A stretch of 64,000 nt of DNA from Chakrabartia godavariana (lineage in GTDB: Bacteria; Pseudomonadota; Alphaproteobacteria; Sphingomonadales; Sphingomonadaceae): NCBI GenBank assembly GCA_005518185.1, contig RKSN01000002.1, positions 962,614 through 1,026,613 of the forward strand, in the 5' to 3' direction. Positions 11,103 through 20,716 of this stretch are shown piece by piece. The notes under the pieces were generated by a model. That model was not told the DNA's origin. It searched no databases and worked only from the letters and a program-made list of their open reading frames with translations. Within the stretch, counting starts at the first letter, position 1. Every line of letters starts with the position of its first letter. Both the position numbers and the translations under genes were made by a program.

Positions 11103-11561
11103 TTAGCCAAGCTCCAGCGTCATGAAGCGGCTGAACCGGTCCGGGTGATATTCCCCAAAGGGTTCGCAGTCCGAAAAGCCGAACCGCTCATAGAGGCGGT
11201 GCGCAGGCTCGAAGGGCGCACCTGTCCCTGTCTCCAGACTGACACGGTCATATCGGCGCGACCGGGCGGTCTGCAAAATGGTCTCCAGAAGCGCCGCCGC
11301 CACGCCCTTGCGCAGATGGTCTGCATGGGTGCGCATCGATTTGATCTCGCCCTGGCGCGCATCCAGTTCCTTGAGCGCCCCGCAACCCATCAGCGCAGCG
11401 CCGTCCCACGCCGTCCAGAAGGTGATGTCGGGCTGGCGCAGCTTGTCGAGATCAAGCGCATGGATGCTTTCGGGCGGCGAATGGTCACGCATGGCATCGA
11501 GATGGGTCTGCAGGAGCGCTCCAATGTCAGGCCCGCGCAGATCATCGACGAAGATCCGCAT
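11103..11561 (-). CDS. GNAT family N-acetyltransferase
   Basis: This 152-residue single-domain GNAT protein opens with [20 protein letters not shown]. It has the strand GEIKSMRTHADHLRKGVAAA, which carries the acetyl-CoA-binding R/K-x-x-G-x-A motif (about residues 70-90), and the C-terminal AHRLYERFGFSDCEPFGEY typical of the family. The start codon shares one base with the stop of the upstream M14 peptidase gene (TGATG), so the two are translationally coupled. Similar proteins acetylate small amines or protein N-termini, and the substrate is not indicated. Confidence 0.87.
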   Translation of the reverse strand: MRIFVDDLRGPDIGALLQTHLDAMRDHSPPESIHALDLDKLRQPDITFWTAWDGAALMGCGALKELDARQGEIKSMRTHADHLRKGVAAALLETILQTARSRRYDRVSLETGTGAPFEPAHRLYERFGFSDCEPFGEYHPDRFSRFMTLELG

Positions 11562-12679
11562 CAGACCGACCGGGCAAGCACCGCCAGACAGTCACGCCCC
11601 AATTGCCGGCAGCGTTCAGGCGACCAAGCGCGCTGCGGGTCGGCATTCATGTCATGGTCCTTGAACGGCATTTCGAGCGTCATCGACACGCAGCCGAGAT
11701 GCGCGAAACGGTTGGCAAGCTGGTTGGTCGACATGGTGAGATTGGCCTTGCCCGGTGCCGATTTGGGATAGCCCATCTGCGTCTGGAAGTCGGGCGTCTG
11801 CGCGGCAAGTGCATCCCGGAAGGCGTAATAGCGCTCGCCCTGGCCTTCGGTCCAGTTGGGGATCCCCTCAAACCCCGCAATGAAGTTGGCGGGGATCGCC
11901 TCATCCCCATGCACGTCCATCGCCCAGTGGACGCCCGTGCGGTCCATCTCGTTGCGCACGCACAGCACTTCAGGCGAGCGTTCGGCGCTCGGGTCCGCCC
12001 ATTCGCGGTTGAGGTTCACGCCCGCCGCATTGGTGCGCAGATGACCGCGCACCGACCCGTCCGGGTTCATATTGGGCACGATGTGGAGCGTGCACTTTTC
12101 CCGCAGCGTCCGGGCGACATCGTCATTCGCGTCGATCAACCGGTCGAGCGCACCTTCCATCCACCATTCGGCCATCGATTCGCCCGGATGCTGGCGCGCG
12201 TAGAGCCAAACCTGCGTGGGGCCGGTGCCAAGGCGCAGCAGGTCCATCGGCTGGCCATCAAGCGTGCGGCCCAGCGCGATCAGGGAGACGCCCGGCGCAC
12301 CGGCGATGCGCTGCACCAGATCATGGTGACGTTCCATCGAATAAGGCGCGAAATAGGCAAACCATGCGGCATCGCGCGACGGCGTGTGCGTGATCGTCAG
12401 GACGCCATCGGCATAGCTTGTGTCCGCGCACAGCCAGTCCTGCCGGTCATCGGAAAAGCGCGCTTTGTAGTTCGCCCAGCCATCGGGATAGGCCGAACCC
12501 CCGCAATTGGTGATCCGGAGCGTGATCGGACGCCCCTTCCGGCCCGCCACACGGAAGTGGAACCACTGGTAAAAATCCGAATGCGCATCGTGGCGGATTT
12601 CGAGGTTGGCCGTGTCCCCGTCGATCGCGGTGACGATGATGTTGCCGCTGTCAAAGGCGGACGAGATGGTCAGTGTCAT
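11561..12679 (-). CDS. M14-family zinc carboxypeptidase (cytosolic type)
   Basis: This 372-residue protein has an N-terminal beta-rich domain (residues 1-115) followed by an M14 zinc carboxypeptidase domain, the architecture of bacterial relatives of cytosolic carboxypeptidases. Zinc ligands are seen in [12 protein letters not shown] (His and Glu of HxxE) and the downstream His in WAMDVHGDE. The catalytic Glu lies in SMTLEMPF and a substrate-binding Asn-Arg in VNLNREW. No signal peptide is present, so it acts in the cytoplasm. It overlaps the preceding lipoprotein gene by four bases (ATGA) and the following GNAT gene by one, making a three-gene operon. Its natural substrate is unknown. Confidence 0.9.
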   Translation of the reverse strand: MTLTISSAFDSGNIIVTAIDGDTANLEIRHDAHSDFYQWFHFRVAGRKGRPITLRITNCGGSAYPDGWANYKARFSDDRQDWLCADTSYADGVLTITHTPSRDAAWFAYFAPYSMERHHDLVQRIAGAPGVSLIALGRTLDGQPMDLLRLGTGPTQVWLYARQHPGESMAEWWMEGALDRLIDANDDVARTLREKCTLHIVPNMNPDGSVRGHLRTNAAGVNLNREWADPSAERSPEVLCVRNEMDRTGVHWAMDVHGDEAIPANFIAGFEGIPNWTEGQGERYYAFRDALAAQTPDFQTQMGYPKSAPGKANLTMSTNQLANRFAHLGCVSMTLEMPFKDHDMNADPQRAWSPERCRQLGRDCLAVLARSV

Positions 12680-13245
12680 GGCACAGTGATAGTGCGTCCC
12701 GATTCCCCCGGAAAGTCCTGAAACAGTGCACGCGCCAGCTTGTCCGCAGCAAGGCCCGGTTGCGCGGCCGGGGCGTTGGCAGGCGCTTCGGTCTGCGCGC
12801 GCCCTTCCCAGACGGTGGCGCCGTCCGACACGCGCTTCATCTGCACCGACAGCCGTGTGGAGACGATCTCGGTCGTCGATTTGCCGAGGCCAAAGCTTGT
12901 GCCCACGCCGATGCCGACGCTGCCGCCAAAGCTGCCCCCGCCAATGCCGATGGTGACGGGTGACCGCTTCGCGACCGGGCGGGCGCCGCGGTCATAGCCG
13001 ACCACGATTCGATAGGCCGCCTTGCCGTCCTGCGGATAGCCGAGGCGAATCAGTTCGCGGGAGACGGCGGCGGCATAGGTACCAAATTCCAGCGCGGCGG
13101 CATTTAGCCCCTCGGCGGCTTCGATGGTCGCCGCCCCGGCGGCCGGCTGCTGTCCCAGATGAAAGCGCGTGACTTCCACAGGCGGAATCGAGGCCGCGCA
13201 GGCGGAAAGCGCACACAGCGACAGGGGAAACAGGATGGAACGCAT
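12676..13245 (-). CDS. Putative lipoprotein, DUF4136-like
   Basis: This 189-residue protein has a lipoprotein signal sequence ([19 protein letters not shown]) with lipobox LSAC, so Cys16 would be lipidated. The mature part carries [14 protein letters not shown] and a glycine-rich stretch before two strands ([20 protein letters not shown], then VWEGRAQTE). This resembles DUF4136-type envelope lipoproteins, in which the domain forms a small beta-barrel-like fold of unknown function. It is the first gene of an operon with the M14 peptidase and the acetyltransferase. A link between the envelope protein and the cytosolic peptidase is not evident. Confidence 0.75.
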   Translation of the reverse strand: MRSILFPLSLCALSACAASIPPVEVTRFHLGQQPAAGAATIEAAEGLNAAALEFGTYAAAVSRELIRLGYPQDGKAAYRIVVGYDRGARPVAKRSPVTIGIGGGSFGGSVGIGVGTSFGLGKSTTEIVSTRLSVQMKRVSDGATVWEGRAQTEAPANAPAAQPGLAADKLARALFQDFPGESGRTITVP

Positions 13246-13348
13246 GGGAGATGACTCCTTACCCGGCAGATTGCCTTGACTTTGCCCAAGCCCGTCATTA
13301 GGCGGCAGCCTTCATTTTCCACCGTTAATTCAGAACAGGCAAGCGATC

Positions 13349-13474
13349 ATGAAGATCCGCAACTCGCTCAAGTCGCTCAAGGGCCGTCACCGGGACAACC
13401 GCGTGATTCGCCGTCGCGGCCGCACCTACGTCATCAACAAGACGCAGCCGCGTTTCAAGGCGCGCCAGGGCTAA
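13349..13474 (+). CDS. rpmJ: 50S ribosomal protein L36, cysteine-free form
   Basis: A 41-codon gene encodes [20 protein letters not shown] followed by [21 protein letters not shown]. This is the short basic L36 of the alphaproteobacterial/YkgO type, which lacks the Cys/His zinc ribbon. L36 joins the 50S subunit late in assembly. In many alphaproteobacteria this zinc-free form is the only copy. It starts 103 bp from the divergent lipoprotein gene and ends six bases before the HAD hydrolase gene, with which it is probably co-transcribed. Confidence 0.95.
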   Translation: MKIRNSLKSLKGRHRDNRVIRRRGRTYVINKTQPRFKARQG

Positions 13475-13480
13475 TCACCC

Positions 13481-14089
13481 GTGGCGGTGACCGCCGTCGT
13501 TTTCGACGTCGGCAACGTCCTGTATCGCTGGAGCCCAAGAGCTCTGTACGAGCGCCTGATCCCCGAGGATCGGGCGCTTGACGCGTTTCTGGAAACTGTC
13601 GTCACCCATGACTGGCATTTTCAGCATGACGCGGGCCGCGACTTTGCGGACACCAGCGCGGAGCTGATCGCCCGCTTTCCCGAACATCGCGACCTGATCC
13701 TGCAGTGGGCGCCGCGTTTCAACGAAACGATCACGGGGCCCGTGGAGGGGATGATCGAGCTCGTTGAAGACCTCGATTCGGCCGGCGTACCGATCTTCGG
13801 CATCACCAATTTCAGCCATGAGTTCTGGCCGCCTTTCCGCGCACAGGAAGCCCGCGTGTTTGACCGCTTCCGCGACATCGTCGTGTCCGGCGACGAAAAA
13901 CTCGCCAAGCCCGACCCGGCGATCTTCCATCTGGCGCGCACGCGCTTCGGGCTGGCCCCGGGAGAAGGCCTGTTTCTCGATGACCGCGCGGACAATGCCG
14001 AAGCGGCCACGGCAAACGGCTTTGTCGGCCATCACTTCACCGACGCCCAGCGGGCGAGAATGGCAGTTGCGGCAGCCGGACTTCTTTAA
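13481..14089 (+). CDS. HAD-superfamily hydrolase (YihX / haloacid dehalogenase-like)
   Basis: This 202-residue phosphatase-like protein starts with a GTG six bases after rpmJ. The HAD motifs are complete: motif I FDVGNVLYRW with the nucleophile Asp, motif II ITNFS, motif III Lys in KLAKPDPAIF, and motif IV FLDDRADNAEAA. The D-x-G-N-V form of motif I is typical of the YihX/epoxide-hydrolase N-domain subgroup (HAD-IA), which includes sugar-phosphate phosphatases. The substrate cannot be deduced. Coupling with rpmJ looks like a simple read-through arrangement rather than a functional link. Confidence 0.87.
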   Translation: MAVTAVVFDVGNVLYRWSPRALYERLIPEDRALDAFLETVVTHDWHFQHDAGRDFADTSAELIARFPEHRDLILQWAPRFNETITGPVEGMIELVEDLDSAGVPIFGITNFSHEFWPPFRAQEARVFDRFRDIVVSGDEKLAKPDPAIFHLARTRFGLAPGEGLFLDDRADNAEAATANGFVGHHFTDAQRARMAVAAAGLL

Positions 14090-14248
14090 CCCCGCCCGAA
14101 CATGTCGAATTGTTAACTTACTATAGTCTATCGATAACGCCCTTTTTACTGTAATTCAAAGATACGCGGGGGCGTGGAGCGATTTATTCCGTCAGTATGA
14201 CAGAAAAAATCGTTGTTTTGCCTCGGGTTAACTGGGGGCGAAGCGTTC

Positions 14249-15361
14249 GTGCCACTCGATTTCGATGATCTTCGTAACGCCCAGCGCGATTGTCAGGATC
14301 GTTCCGTCCCCCCGGATGTGTCGGAGGACGTATCGTCAACAGACAGTACGCACACCGGCCCGGTTCCGACAATCACGGTGCGCCCGCTGCGCATCCGGCA
14401 GATTGACGAAGACTGGGCCCGCTTCGCGCTGGACAATGGCGGCTCCTGGCGATCGGAACGCGGCCATATCCGCATGACGCGGCTCCGCCTGCTTCTGAAA
14501 GGCCGCCTGCTCGCCTTTGAAGCCTTTGCCGAGGACGATGCAGGGCAACGCCGCAAGATCGCGCAGTGCATCCTTTCCGTACGCGGCCGCCACATCGCCT
14601 TTGAAGACGGGCTGCAGATCGCGGCTGGGTATGAGGCGCATCGGCCCGCCATTGTCGCGCAAATTTTGCCGCATCTGCCGGCCGGGCGGATCAGCTATGG
14701 CTGGACATGGTCGCTGGAGGCGACGCCCTGCGAGGACTTCCGTCGCGTTCCGGGGACGTCGGGGCACCATTGCCGCGACATCATCGTCCACTCCGTGCAT
14801 CTTGGCGACTGGCCCTGCTGGGACAGCTATTACCGCGCGATCAGCAACAATGTCCGCCGCAATGTGAAGCGCGCCGAGCAGTCCGATCCGCCCGTCACGG
14901 TGGTGCGCGCCAAGGGTCTTGCCGCGATCAGGCTCATCCCCGACCTTGTCCGGATGCGGCAGCAGACACTCGACCGTGTCGACATGGAACACGCCGCCTG
15001 GCGTATGGCGCTGTCCTATGTGGTGAATTTCCTGACGATGCCCAATGCCTGCCATATTGCCGTCGCGCGGCAGGGCGGCATGCCCCTCGCCGCGCTGTTC
15101 GGCTACAAGTTCGGATCGACCTTCTACTACTGGCAGGGCGGCTCGATCGAATCGAGCAATGGCGCCTCGTGGAAGCTGCTGACCGATACGCTGGCCTATT
15201 GGCACCAGAAGCACCCCAAGGGCCAGTTCATCATGGGCTATTTCGACGACAGCCTGCCCGGCTACCGGCGCGAGGGCCTGCACCGGCAGCGCGAGTCGCT
15301 GCGCAAGTCGGACTATACGACCCGGCTGATCAGCTTTGACTGGACCCCCGCCACGAGGTGA
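14249..15361 (+). CDS. BcsL/CelD-like GNAT acyltransferase
   Basis: The protein is about 370 residues long and belongs to the GNAT group found in cellulose and exopolysaccharide loci (GNAT_acetyltransf_6 type, FemAB-like double fold). Diagnostic segments are ISNNVRRNVKRAEQSDPP (about residue 205), the C-terminal GMPLAALFGYKFGSTFYYWQ, and KLLTDTLAYWHQ followed by FIMGYFDD. Proteins of this group acylate sugars or lipid-linked precursors, but the substrate here is open. The start is uncertain. GTG at 14249 has GGGGG ten bases upstream, while a TTG at 14213 would add 12 residues. The 123-160-bp AT-rich upstream gap probably holds its promoter. It stands alone, converging on the sulfatase gene. 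Confidence 0.75.
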   Translation: MPLDFDDLRNAQRDCQDRSVPPDVSEDVSSTDSTHTGPVPTITVRPLRIRQIDEDWARFALDNGGSWRSERGHIRMTRLRLLLKGRLLAFEAFAEDDAGQRRKIAQCILSVRGRHIAFEDGLQIAAGYEAHRPAIVAQILPHLPAGRISYGWTWSLEATPCEDFRRVPGTSGHHCRDIIVHSVHLGDWPCWDSYYRAISNNVRRNVKRAEQSDPPVTVVRAKGLAAIRLIPDLVRMRQQTLDRVDMEHAAWRMALSYVVNFLTMPNACHIAVARQGGMPLAALFGYKFGSTFYYWQGGSIESSNGASWKLLTDTLAYWHQKHPKGQFIMGYFDDSLPGYRREGLHRQRESLRKSDYTTRLISFDWTPATR

Positions 15362-15373
15362 CGCCGCACAGGG

Positions 15374-17335
15374 CTAGGGCGTCACGACGTTGAAAGTCAT
15401 CTCCGGCTTGTCGAGCGCCTGGAACATCGCGCCAATCGCGGTCGGATCCCCATCAAACTTCAGCGCGCCGGACTGGATCGCCTCGCCAATGTCGATCGTC
15501 TGCAGGATCAGGCCGTCGAAGGTCGCGCGTGTCGTTGTCAGCGTCGCGGTCGGCTTGTCGAGCGTCTGGCCCATGCTGGGGAAGAGCACCGACTCCCCGA
15601 CGTGAAGGGCGACCACCTCGTTGCGGTCGGTAAAGACGAGCTGCACCGTTGTATTGGGTCGTGTCGACTTCGCCGGATTGAAGCGCGCGGCGAGCGCATC
15701 CATCAGATTAGCCGTTGGCACGGCGCGGATCACGCCCGCCCCGGCCACATCGACGCGCGGCTTCGGCACGCCATTGCGCAGTTCTTCTGCCGCCTGCAGG
15801 AAGACGTTGCGCCAGGTACCCGCTTCGGCCTGGAAGCCCTGCTGTTCATAGCTCGCGGCCAACCACTTCTTCGCGGCAAGATTGGCGGGATCGGCAAAGA
15901 CGATGTGGTTGAACACGGTTGAGGACCAGCGGAAGTCGCCCGCATCAAACGCCTTGATGCCGACAGCCAGCGCCTTCTTCGCCCCGCCCATCGCCGCGAC
16001 GTAGCGCTTCGATTCCTCGGTCGGGATGTGGCGGTTGTAATTGGCGGGCACGCCGTCCCACCAGCCGAAATAATATTGGAAGACCGCCTTCGCGTTGTGA
16101 TTGTACGTGCCGTAATAGCCGCGCGTCGAAAAATCGCTCTTGGCGAAGGCCGGCTCGCCGACTTCTTCCGCAATCTCGGTCGCGGTCTCGCCGCTATTGG
16201 CGAGCCGCATCGTCTGATCATGGATGTAACGATAGGCATCGCGGTGGTGCGTGAGGAACGTCTTCACATTGTCCGACCCCCAGGTCGGCCAGTTGTGCGA
16301 TCCGAAGACGACATCCGATTTGTCGCCATAGGTGCGAAGCGCCGCATCGATCGCCTTCGACCAGTTGAGCGTGTCGCGCGCCTTGGCCCCGCGCTGGGTC
16401 AGCACGTTGTGGAAGGTGCCGGTTGCCACTTCGGACGAGCACAGCGCCTTGAACTCGGGCAGATAGAACATGAATTCCGCCGGCGCTTCGGACCCGGCGG
16501 CATCGACGAACTCGAAGGTCACGCCGTCGATCACGATGGGGGCAGCGCCCTTCGCGACCTCGACGGTCGGTTTGGCAAGCGAGCCTCGGTTGTTGAGCGG
16601 CAGCGCCTGCCCCAGACCCGTACCGACCTGGCCGACCGGATTGCGCGACAGCGCGGCGCCGAACTGAAAGCCTGCGCGGCGGCCCATATAGATGCCCGCG
16701 ATCACATTCTCGCTGATCGCCTCATCGGTGAAGCCATGCGGCGCGATGATCGGGATCTTGCCGGAGGCCAGCACCTCGGGCGGGGCGATTGCGGCCACGC
16801 CGCCATAATGGTCGCCATGGCTGTGCGTGAAGAGGATGCCGGTGATCGGTCGGTCGCCCAGCGTCTTCCGGACGAGCTCCATGCCTGCGGCGGCGCTTTC
16901 GACTGCGGTCAGCGGATCGACGATGATCCAGCCGGTCTTGCCGCGGATGATCGTCATCACCGAAATGTCGTAGCCGCGGAACTGGTAGACGCCGGGCGTC
17001 ACCTCAAACAGGCCGTGTTCGGCGTTGAGCTTGGACTGGCGCCAGAGCGAGGGATTGACGCTGGCGGGTGCTTCGCCCTTCAGGAAGGCGTAGCTATTCG
17101 CATCCCAGACCACCTCGCCCTTGGCGTTGCGGATGATGCCGCCATCAATCTGCGCCAGCCGACCGCGTGTCGCATCGGCAAAGTCCGACGGATCATTGAG
17201 CGGCAGCGCCGCGGCCACCTTCGCATTCGCCTCCGCAGTCGCCTTGGTGACGGTGCCGGGGGCCGGCGGCTCCCGCCCGATGGCAGGTGCCGCCAGAACG
17301 AGCGCGAGCGCGGTGAAGGTGATGAAACGGCGCAT
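15374..17335 (-). CDS. Alkyl sulfatase (SdsA1/BDS1-like, metallo-beta-lactamase fold)
   Basis: This 653-residue secreted enzyme hydrolyses alkyl or aryl sulfate esters. It has a signal peptide (MRRFITFTALALVLAAPAIG), then a metallo-beta-lactamase domain with the binuclear zinc motif THSHGDHYGG (His171, His173, Asp175, His176). An alkylsulfatase dimerisation domain follows (about residues 390-520, VAAMGGAKKALAVGIKAFDA), and a C-terminal SCP2-like lipid-binding domain (from about residue 540) would hold the hydrophobic tail. Length and domain order match SdsA1 of Pseudomonas. It would free alcohols and sulfate from detergents or sulfate esters in the periplasm. No sulfur-transport genes are adjacent. 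Confidence 0.93.
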   Translation of the reverse strand: MRRFITFTALALVLAAPAIGREPPAPGTVTKATAEANAKVAAALPLNDPSDFADATRGRLAQIDGGIIRNAKGEVVWDANSYAFLKGEAPASVNPSLWRQSKLNAEHGLFEVTPGVYQFRGYDISVMTIIRGKTGWIIVDPLTAVESAAAGMELVRKTLGDRPITGILFTHSHGDHYGGVAAIAPPEVLASGKIPIIAPHGFTDEAISENVIAGIYMGRRAGFQFGAALSRNPVGQVGTGLGQALPLNNRGSLAKPTVEVAKGAAPIVIDGVTFEFVDAAGSEAPAEFMFYLPEFKALCSSEVATGTFHNVLTQRGAKARDTLNWSKAIDAALRTYGDKSDVVFGSHNWPTWGSDNVKTFLTHHRDAYRYIHDQTMRLANSGETATEIAEEVGEPAFAKSDFSTRGYYGTYNHNAKAVFQYYFGWWDGVPANYNRHIPTEESKRYVAAMGGAKKALAVGIKAFDAGDFRWSSTVFNHIVFADPANLAAKKWLAASYEQQGFQAEAGTWRNVFLQAAEELRNGVPKPRVDVAGAGVIRAVPTANLMDALAARFNPAKSTRPNTTVQLVFTDRNEVVALHVGESVLFPSMGQTLDKPTATLTTTRATFDGLILQTIDIGEAIQSGALKFDGDPTAIGAMFQALDKPEMTFNVVTP

Positions 17336-17379
17336 TGTCCCTCCTTTGGGCCGCGCCGGATGTCTGCCTCCGCGTCGGC

Positions 17380-18837
17380 CTAGCTGTCATATCCCTTCAG
17401 CTCATCGCCCGTAAGGCGCACGACGTGCAAGACATTTGTGGAGCCCGGCGTGCCGAAGGGAACGCCCGCCATCACGATGACGCGGTCCCCACCCTTGGCG
17501 AGGCCGTGGCGCAGCGCCATCCGCTTCGATTTGGCGACCATTTCCTCGAATGAGCCGACATCCTTGGTGTGCACGGCGTGCGTGCCCCAGAGAAGGCCGA
17601 GCTGACGCGCGGTCTCCATGCGCGGGGTGAGCACAAGGATCGGCACGGCCGGGCGCTCGCGCGCGACGCGGCGGGCGGTCGACCCGGACGAAGTGAAGCA
17701 GATGATGGCGCGTGCCGACACCGTCTGCGCAATCTCAAAGGCCGCCGCCGACAGTGCGTCCGCGGTGGTCGGATCGGCCTTGGTCTCGGTGAAGTGGAGA
17801 CGCGCGGAATAGCCCTTATCGGCTTCGACCGAGTGGGCGATGCGGTCCATCATGGCGACCGATTCCTCGGGCCAGTCGCCCGCTGCGCTCTCGGCGGAGA
17901 GCATGACGGCATCCGCGCCGTCATAGATGGCGGTCGCGACGTCGGAGACTTCGGCACGGGTCGGGGTCGGCGCCTTGATCATCGATTCAAGCATCTGCGT
18001 CGCCACGACGACGGGCTTGCCCAGTTCGCGCGCGGTCTCGACAATGCGCTTCTGCGCGGGCGGCACCGCCTCGGGCGGCAGTTCGACGCCCAGATCGCCG
18101 CGTGCGACCATCACCGCATCCGCCAGTTCCAGAATCCCGCCGAGCCGTTCGAGCGCCGCCGGCTTTTCGATCTTTGCGAGAAGCGCCGCCTTCCCGCCGA
18201 TCAGGCGGCGGGCCTCGGCCAGATCCTCGGGCCGCTGCACGAAGGAGAGCGCAATCCAGTCCACGCCCTGATCGACCGCAAAGGCGAGGTCGGACCGGTC
18301 CTTTTCGGTGAGCGCGGCCAGCGGCACGACGACATCCGGGACGTTCAGCCCCTTGTTGTTCGACAGCACCCCGCCAACCTCGACCCGCGTGGTCAGGCTG
18401 GTCTCGCCAATCTCCAGCACGCGCAGGACGAGCTTGCCGTCATCGAGCAGCAGACGTGAGCCCGCCTCAAGCGCGTAGAAAACTTCCTTGTGCGGCAGGC
18501 AGACGCGGGCCGCATCGCCCGCCGTCTTGTCGAGATCGAGCGAAAAGGTCTGCCCGGTTTCGAGCGTCACGCTGCCGTCCGCGAAGGTGCCGACGCGCAG
18601 CTTCGGGCCCTGCAGGTCGACAAGGATCGTCGTGGTGCGGCCGTGCAGCGCCTCCAGATCGCGGATGATGCGGATCACCTCGGCCTTGTCGGCCTGGTCG
18701 CCATGGCTCATGTTGATGCGGAAGGCATCGGCCCCGGCGCGAAACAGCTTGCCGATCATCTCGGGCGTGCGGCTGGCGGGTCCAAGGGTTGCGAGGATGC
18801 GCACCTTGCGGCCGCGTGGCGGCAGATATTCAGTCAA
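17380..18837 (-). CDS. pyk: Pyruvate kinase
   Basis: Pyruvate kinase converts PEP and ADP to pyruvate and ATP, the last step of lower glycolysis. The 485-residue protein contains RKVRILATLGPAS, INMSHG, VDLQGPKLRVG, the active-site segment LAKIEKPAAL with its Lys, MVARGDLGVELP, and ATQMLESMI with AEVSDVATAIYDG. Four domains (N, A, B, C) are inferred from length. The gene stands between the sulfatase and a divergent DUF1244 gene, and gpmA, another lower-glycolysis gene, lies 0.4 kb away on the opposite strand. The gene starts with ATG and has the TEYLPPRGRK N-terminus common in alphaproteobacteria. Confidence 0.97.
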   Translation of the reverse strand: MTEYLPPRGRKVRILATLGPASRTPEMIGKLFRAGADAFRINMSHGDQADKAEVIRIIRDLEALHGRTTTILVDLQGPKLRVGTFADGSVTLETGQTFSLDLDKTAGDAARVCLPHKEVFYALEAGSRLLLDDGKLVLRVLEIGETSLTTRVEVGGVLSNNKGLNVPDVVVPLAALTEKDRSDLAFAVDQGVDWIALSFVQRPEDLAEARRLIGGKAALLAKIEKPAALERLGGILELADAVMVARGDLGVELPPEAVPPAQKRIVETARELGKPVVVATQMLESMIKAPTPTRAEVSDVATAIYDGADAVMLSAESAAGDWPEESVAMMDRIAHSVEADKGYSARLHFTETKADPTTADALSAAAFEIAQTVSARAIICFTSSGSTARRVARERPAVPILVLTPRMETARQLGLLWGTHAVHTKDVGSFEEMVAKSKRMALRHGLAKGGDRVIVMAGVPFGTPGSTNVLHVVRLTGDELKGYDS

Positions 18838-18909
18838 TCAAATCACTCCACTTCTCGTTGCCCGCCATAGCCGCTATTCGGTGTCGATCAAATGAAGGAA
18901 ACCGCATAT

Positions 18910-19200
18910 ATGGATATTGACCAGCTTGATGACGCTACGGCGGCAAAGGCTTTCCGTCGCCTTGTCCGGCATTTGCAGCATCGGACCGATGCGCAGAATG
19001 TAGACCTGATGGGCCTTGCGGGCTTCTGCCGCAACTGCCTGGGCGACTGGGTGGCCGAAGCTGCCGGCATGTCCAAGGACGATGGCCGTGCAATCGTTTA
19101 CGGCATGCCCTATGCCGACTGGAAGGCCAAGCATCAACTCCCCGCGAGCGATGAACAGCTGCGCCGCATGGAAGAGAGCGTGGCGAAGAACGCACATTGA
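18910..19200 (+). CDS. DUF1244 domain protein
   Basis: This 96-residue cytoplasmic protein (MDIDQLDDATAAKAFRRLVR) carries the family signature LMGLAGFCRNCLGDWV with two conserved cysteines, then GMPYADWKAKHQ. DUF1244 proteins are small helical proteins conserved in alpha- and gammaproteobacteria with no assigned function; the C-x-x-C suggests a metal or redox role. The start at 18910 has a purine-rich GAAGGAAA about ten bases upstream. An in-frame ATG at 18892 would add six residues. The gene is divergent from pyk and 67 bp upstream of gpmA, so co-transcription with gpmA is possible. Confidence 0.88.
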   Translation: MDIDQLDDATAAKAFRRLVRHLQHRTDAQNVDLMGLAGFCRNCLGDWVAEAAGMSKDDGRAIVYGMPYADWKAKHQLPASDEQLRRMEESVAKNAH

Positions 19201-19267
19201 CGTGCTTGCCTAGACCGATGCCGCTTGGGTAGAGGCGCCGCACCTGTAACGCCGGAGACTCTCGCCG

Positions 19268-19954
19268 ATGCCCATGCTCGTCCTCATCCGCCACGGCCAG
19301 TCGGCCTGGAATCTGGAAAACCGCTTCACCGGCTGGTGGGATGTCGACGTGACCGAGAAGGGCGCCGAAGAGGCGCGCGCGGCCGGGCGCCTGATGCGCG
19401 ACAAGGGCCTCGACTTCGACAGCTGCTTCACCTCGCTTCAGACCCGCGCGATCAAGACGCTCAATCTGGCGCTGGAGGAAATGGGCCGCCTGTGGCTGCC
19501 GGTCGAGAAGGACTATCGCCTCAATGAACGGCATTATGGCGGGCTGACGGGCCTCGACAAGGCCGAGACGGCGGCCAAGCATGGCGAGGACCAGGTCAAG
19601 ATCTGGCGGCGCAGCTTTGACGTGCCGCCGCCGCCGATGGAGCCGGGCAGCGCCTTCGATCTGTCCAAGGACCGCCGCTATGCGGGCATCACCGTGCCCG
19701 CGACCGAAAGCCTGAAGGACACCATCGCGCGCGTCCTGCCCTATTGGGAAGGGCGGATCGCGCCCGAACTCAAGGCAGGAAAGCGCGTGCTGATCTCCGC
19801 GCATGGCAATTCACTGCGCGCGCTCGTCAAGCATCTGTCCAACATTCCCGATGACGAGATCACGGGTCTGGAAATCCCGACAGGCCAGCCGATCGTCTAC
19901 GATCTTGCCGACGACCTGACCGCCAAAGACCGCTATTACCTGTCGGAGCGCTGA
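19268..19954 (+). CDS. gpmA: 2,3-bisphosphoglycerate-dependent phosphoglycerate mutase
   Basis: GpmA interconverts 3- and 2-phosphoglycerate. The 228-residue protein has the RHGQSAWN motif holding the phosphorylated His near the N-terminus, then [15 protein letters not shown] and [16 protein letters not shown]. The second active-site His is in [14 protein letters not shown]. These are the defining residues of the cofactor-dependent dPGM family. It follows the DUF1244 gene, with pyk nearby. Its last 19 bases overlap the 3' end of the convergent diguanylate cyclase gene on the other strand. Confidence 0.96.
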   Translation: MPMLVLIRHGQSAWNLENRFTGWWDVDVTEKGAEEARAAGRLMRDKGLDFDSCFTSLQTRAIKTLNLALEEMGRLWLPVEKDYRLNERHYGGLTGLDKAETAAKHGEDQVKIWRRSFDVPPPPMEPGSAFDLSKDRRYAGITVPATESLKDTIARVLPYWEGRIAPELKAGKRVLISAHGNSLRALVKHLSNIPDDEITGLEIPTGQPIVYDLADDLTAKDRYYLSER

Positions 19955-20532
19955 GCCGCCTTTGCCGCATACATGGCCGCATCGGCGCGGCCCATGGCGA
20001 CATCGACGCTGTCGTCGGGGCGGATCATCGTCAGCCCCCAGGACAGGCGGATGGTGAGTTCGTTCGGCCCGACGCGGATCGGATCGCCCGCAACCGACCG
20101 GGCGAGCGCATCGACACGTTGTCGGGCATCCTCTTCCGACACATGGTCGAGGAGGATCGCGAATTCATCGCCTGAGACGCGCGCTGCCAGATCGGTCGCG
20201 CGGAAGGCGCCGCGCAGCCGTTCCGAAATATAGAGCAGAACGGCATCGCCGGTGATGTGCCCAAAGGCATCGTTGATCGCCTTGAGGCCATCCAAATCGA
20301 GAAAGGCGAGCGCGGTTTCGGTCTCATGCCGCCCCGCCAGCCGGATCGCCCGGTCCACCGCGCGCAAGAACGCCCGCCGATTGGCGAGCGGCGTCAATGT
20401 GTCCGTGTCTGCAAGCTGTTCAAGCTCAACGATTTTTCGGCGCAGCAAGTCGACTTCGGCGAGAAGGGCCGCATTTTCTTTGATGATGTCTTGTCCGCCA
20501 CTGGGCGCGGCTGCAAATGACTTCATGCTCAA
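19936..20532 (-). CDS. Diguanylate cyclase with SGDEF signature
   Basis: This 198-residue protein makes or binds c-di-GMP. It has a short N-terminal coiled-coil helix (about residues 18-42, [20 protein letters not shown]) and one GGDEF domain with the signature changed to SGDEF at residues 120-124. SGDEF variants in other proteins can be active because the first Gly tolerates Ser. An RxxD product-inhibition site (R111-D114) sits five residues before the signature. There is no transmembrane or sensory domain, so it is soluble and may be dimerised by the coiled coil. Its 3' end overlaps gpmA tail to tail. Confidence 0.9.
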   Translation of the reverse strand: MSMKSFAAAPSGGQDIIKENAALLAEVDLLRRKIVELEQLADTDTLTPLANRRAFLRAVDRAIRLAGRHETETALAFLDLDGLKAINDAFGHITGDAVLLYISERLRGAFRATDLAARVSGDEFAILLDHVSEEDARQRVDALARSVAGDPIRVGPNELTIRLSWGLTMIRPDDSVDVAMGRADAAMYAAKAAQRSDR

Positions 20533-20672
20533 GGGTCGCTTCTTGAAGACGCCGCTGATGCGGTCTGTACGAGTCGGAGCTTAATCTTTGCTGAGGATCA
20601 GTTGCAACTCACAAAGAATTAATGATGACGCCCGCAGCGGCCCCGGCGTTGCGCTTGGCGCCCCTTATGTCT

Positions 20673-20688
20673 AAGGCCCTTGGGCCTT
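20673..20688. promoter_or_regulatory. 16-bp palindrome upstream of purE
   Basis: AAGGCCC-TT-GGGCCTT is a perfect dyad 28 bp before the purE start, in the 184-bp gap shared with the diguanylate cyclase gene. It could be an operator for purine control or a leader hairpin. The sequence does not resemble the Escherichia coli PurR box. The rest of the gap shows no gene. Confidence 0.35.
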
Positions 20689-20716
20689 GGGGCAGCAGCG
20701 AGGCAAAGCCGGGAAA

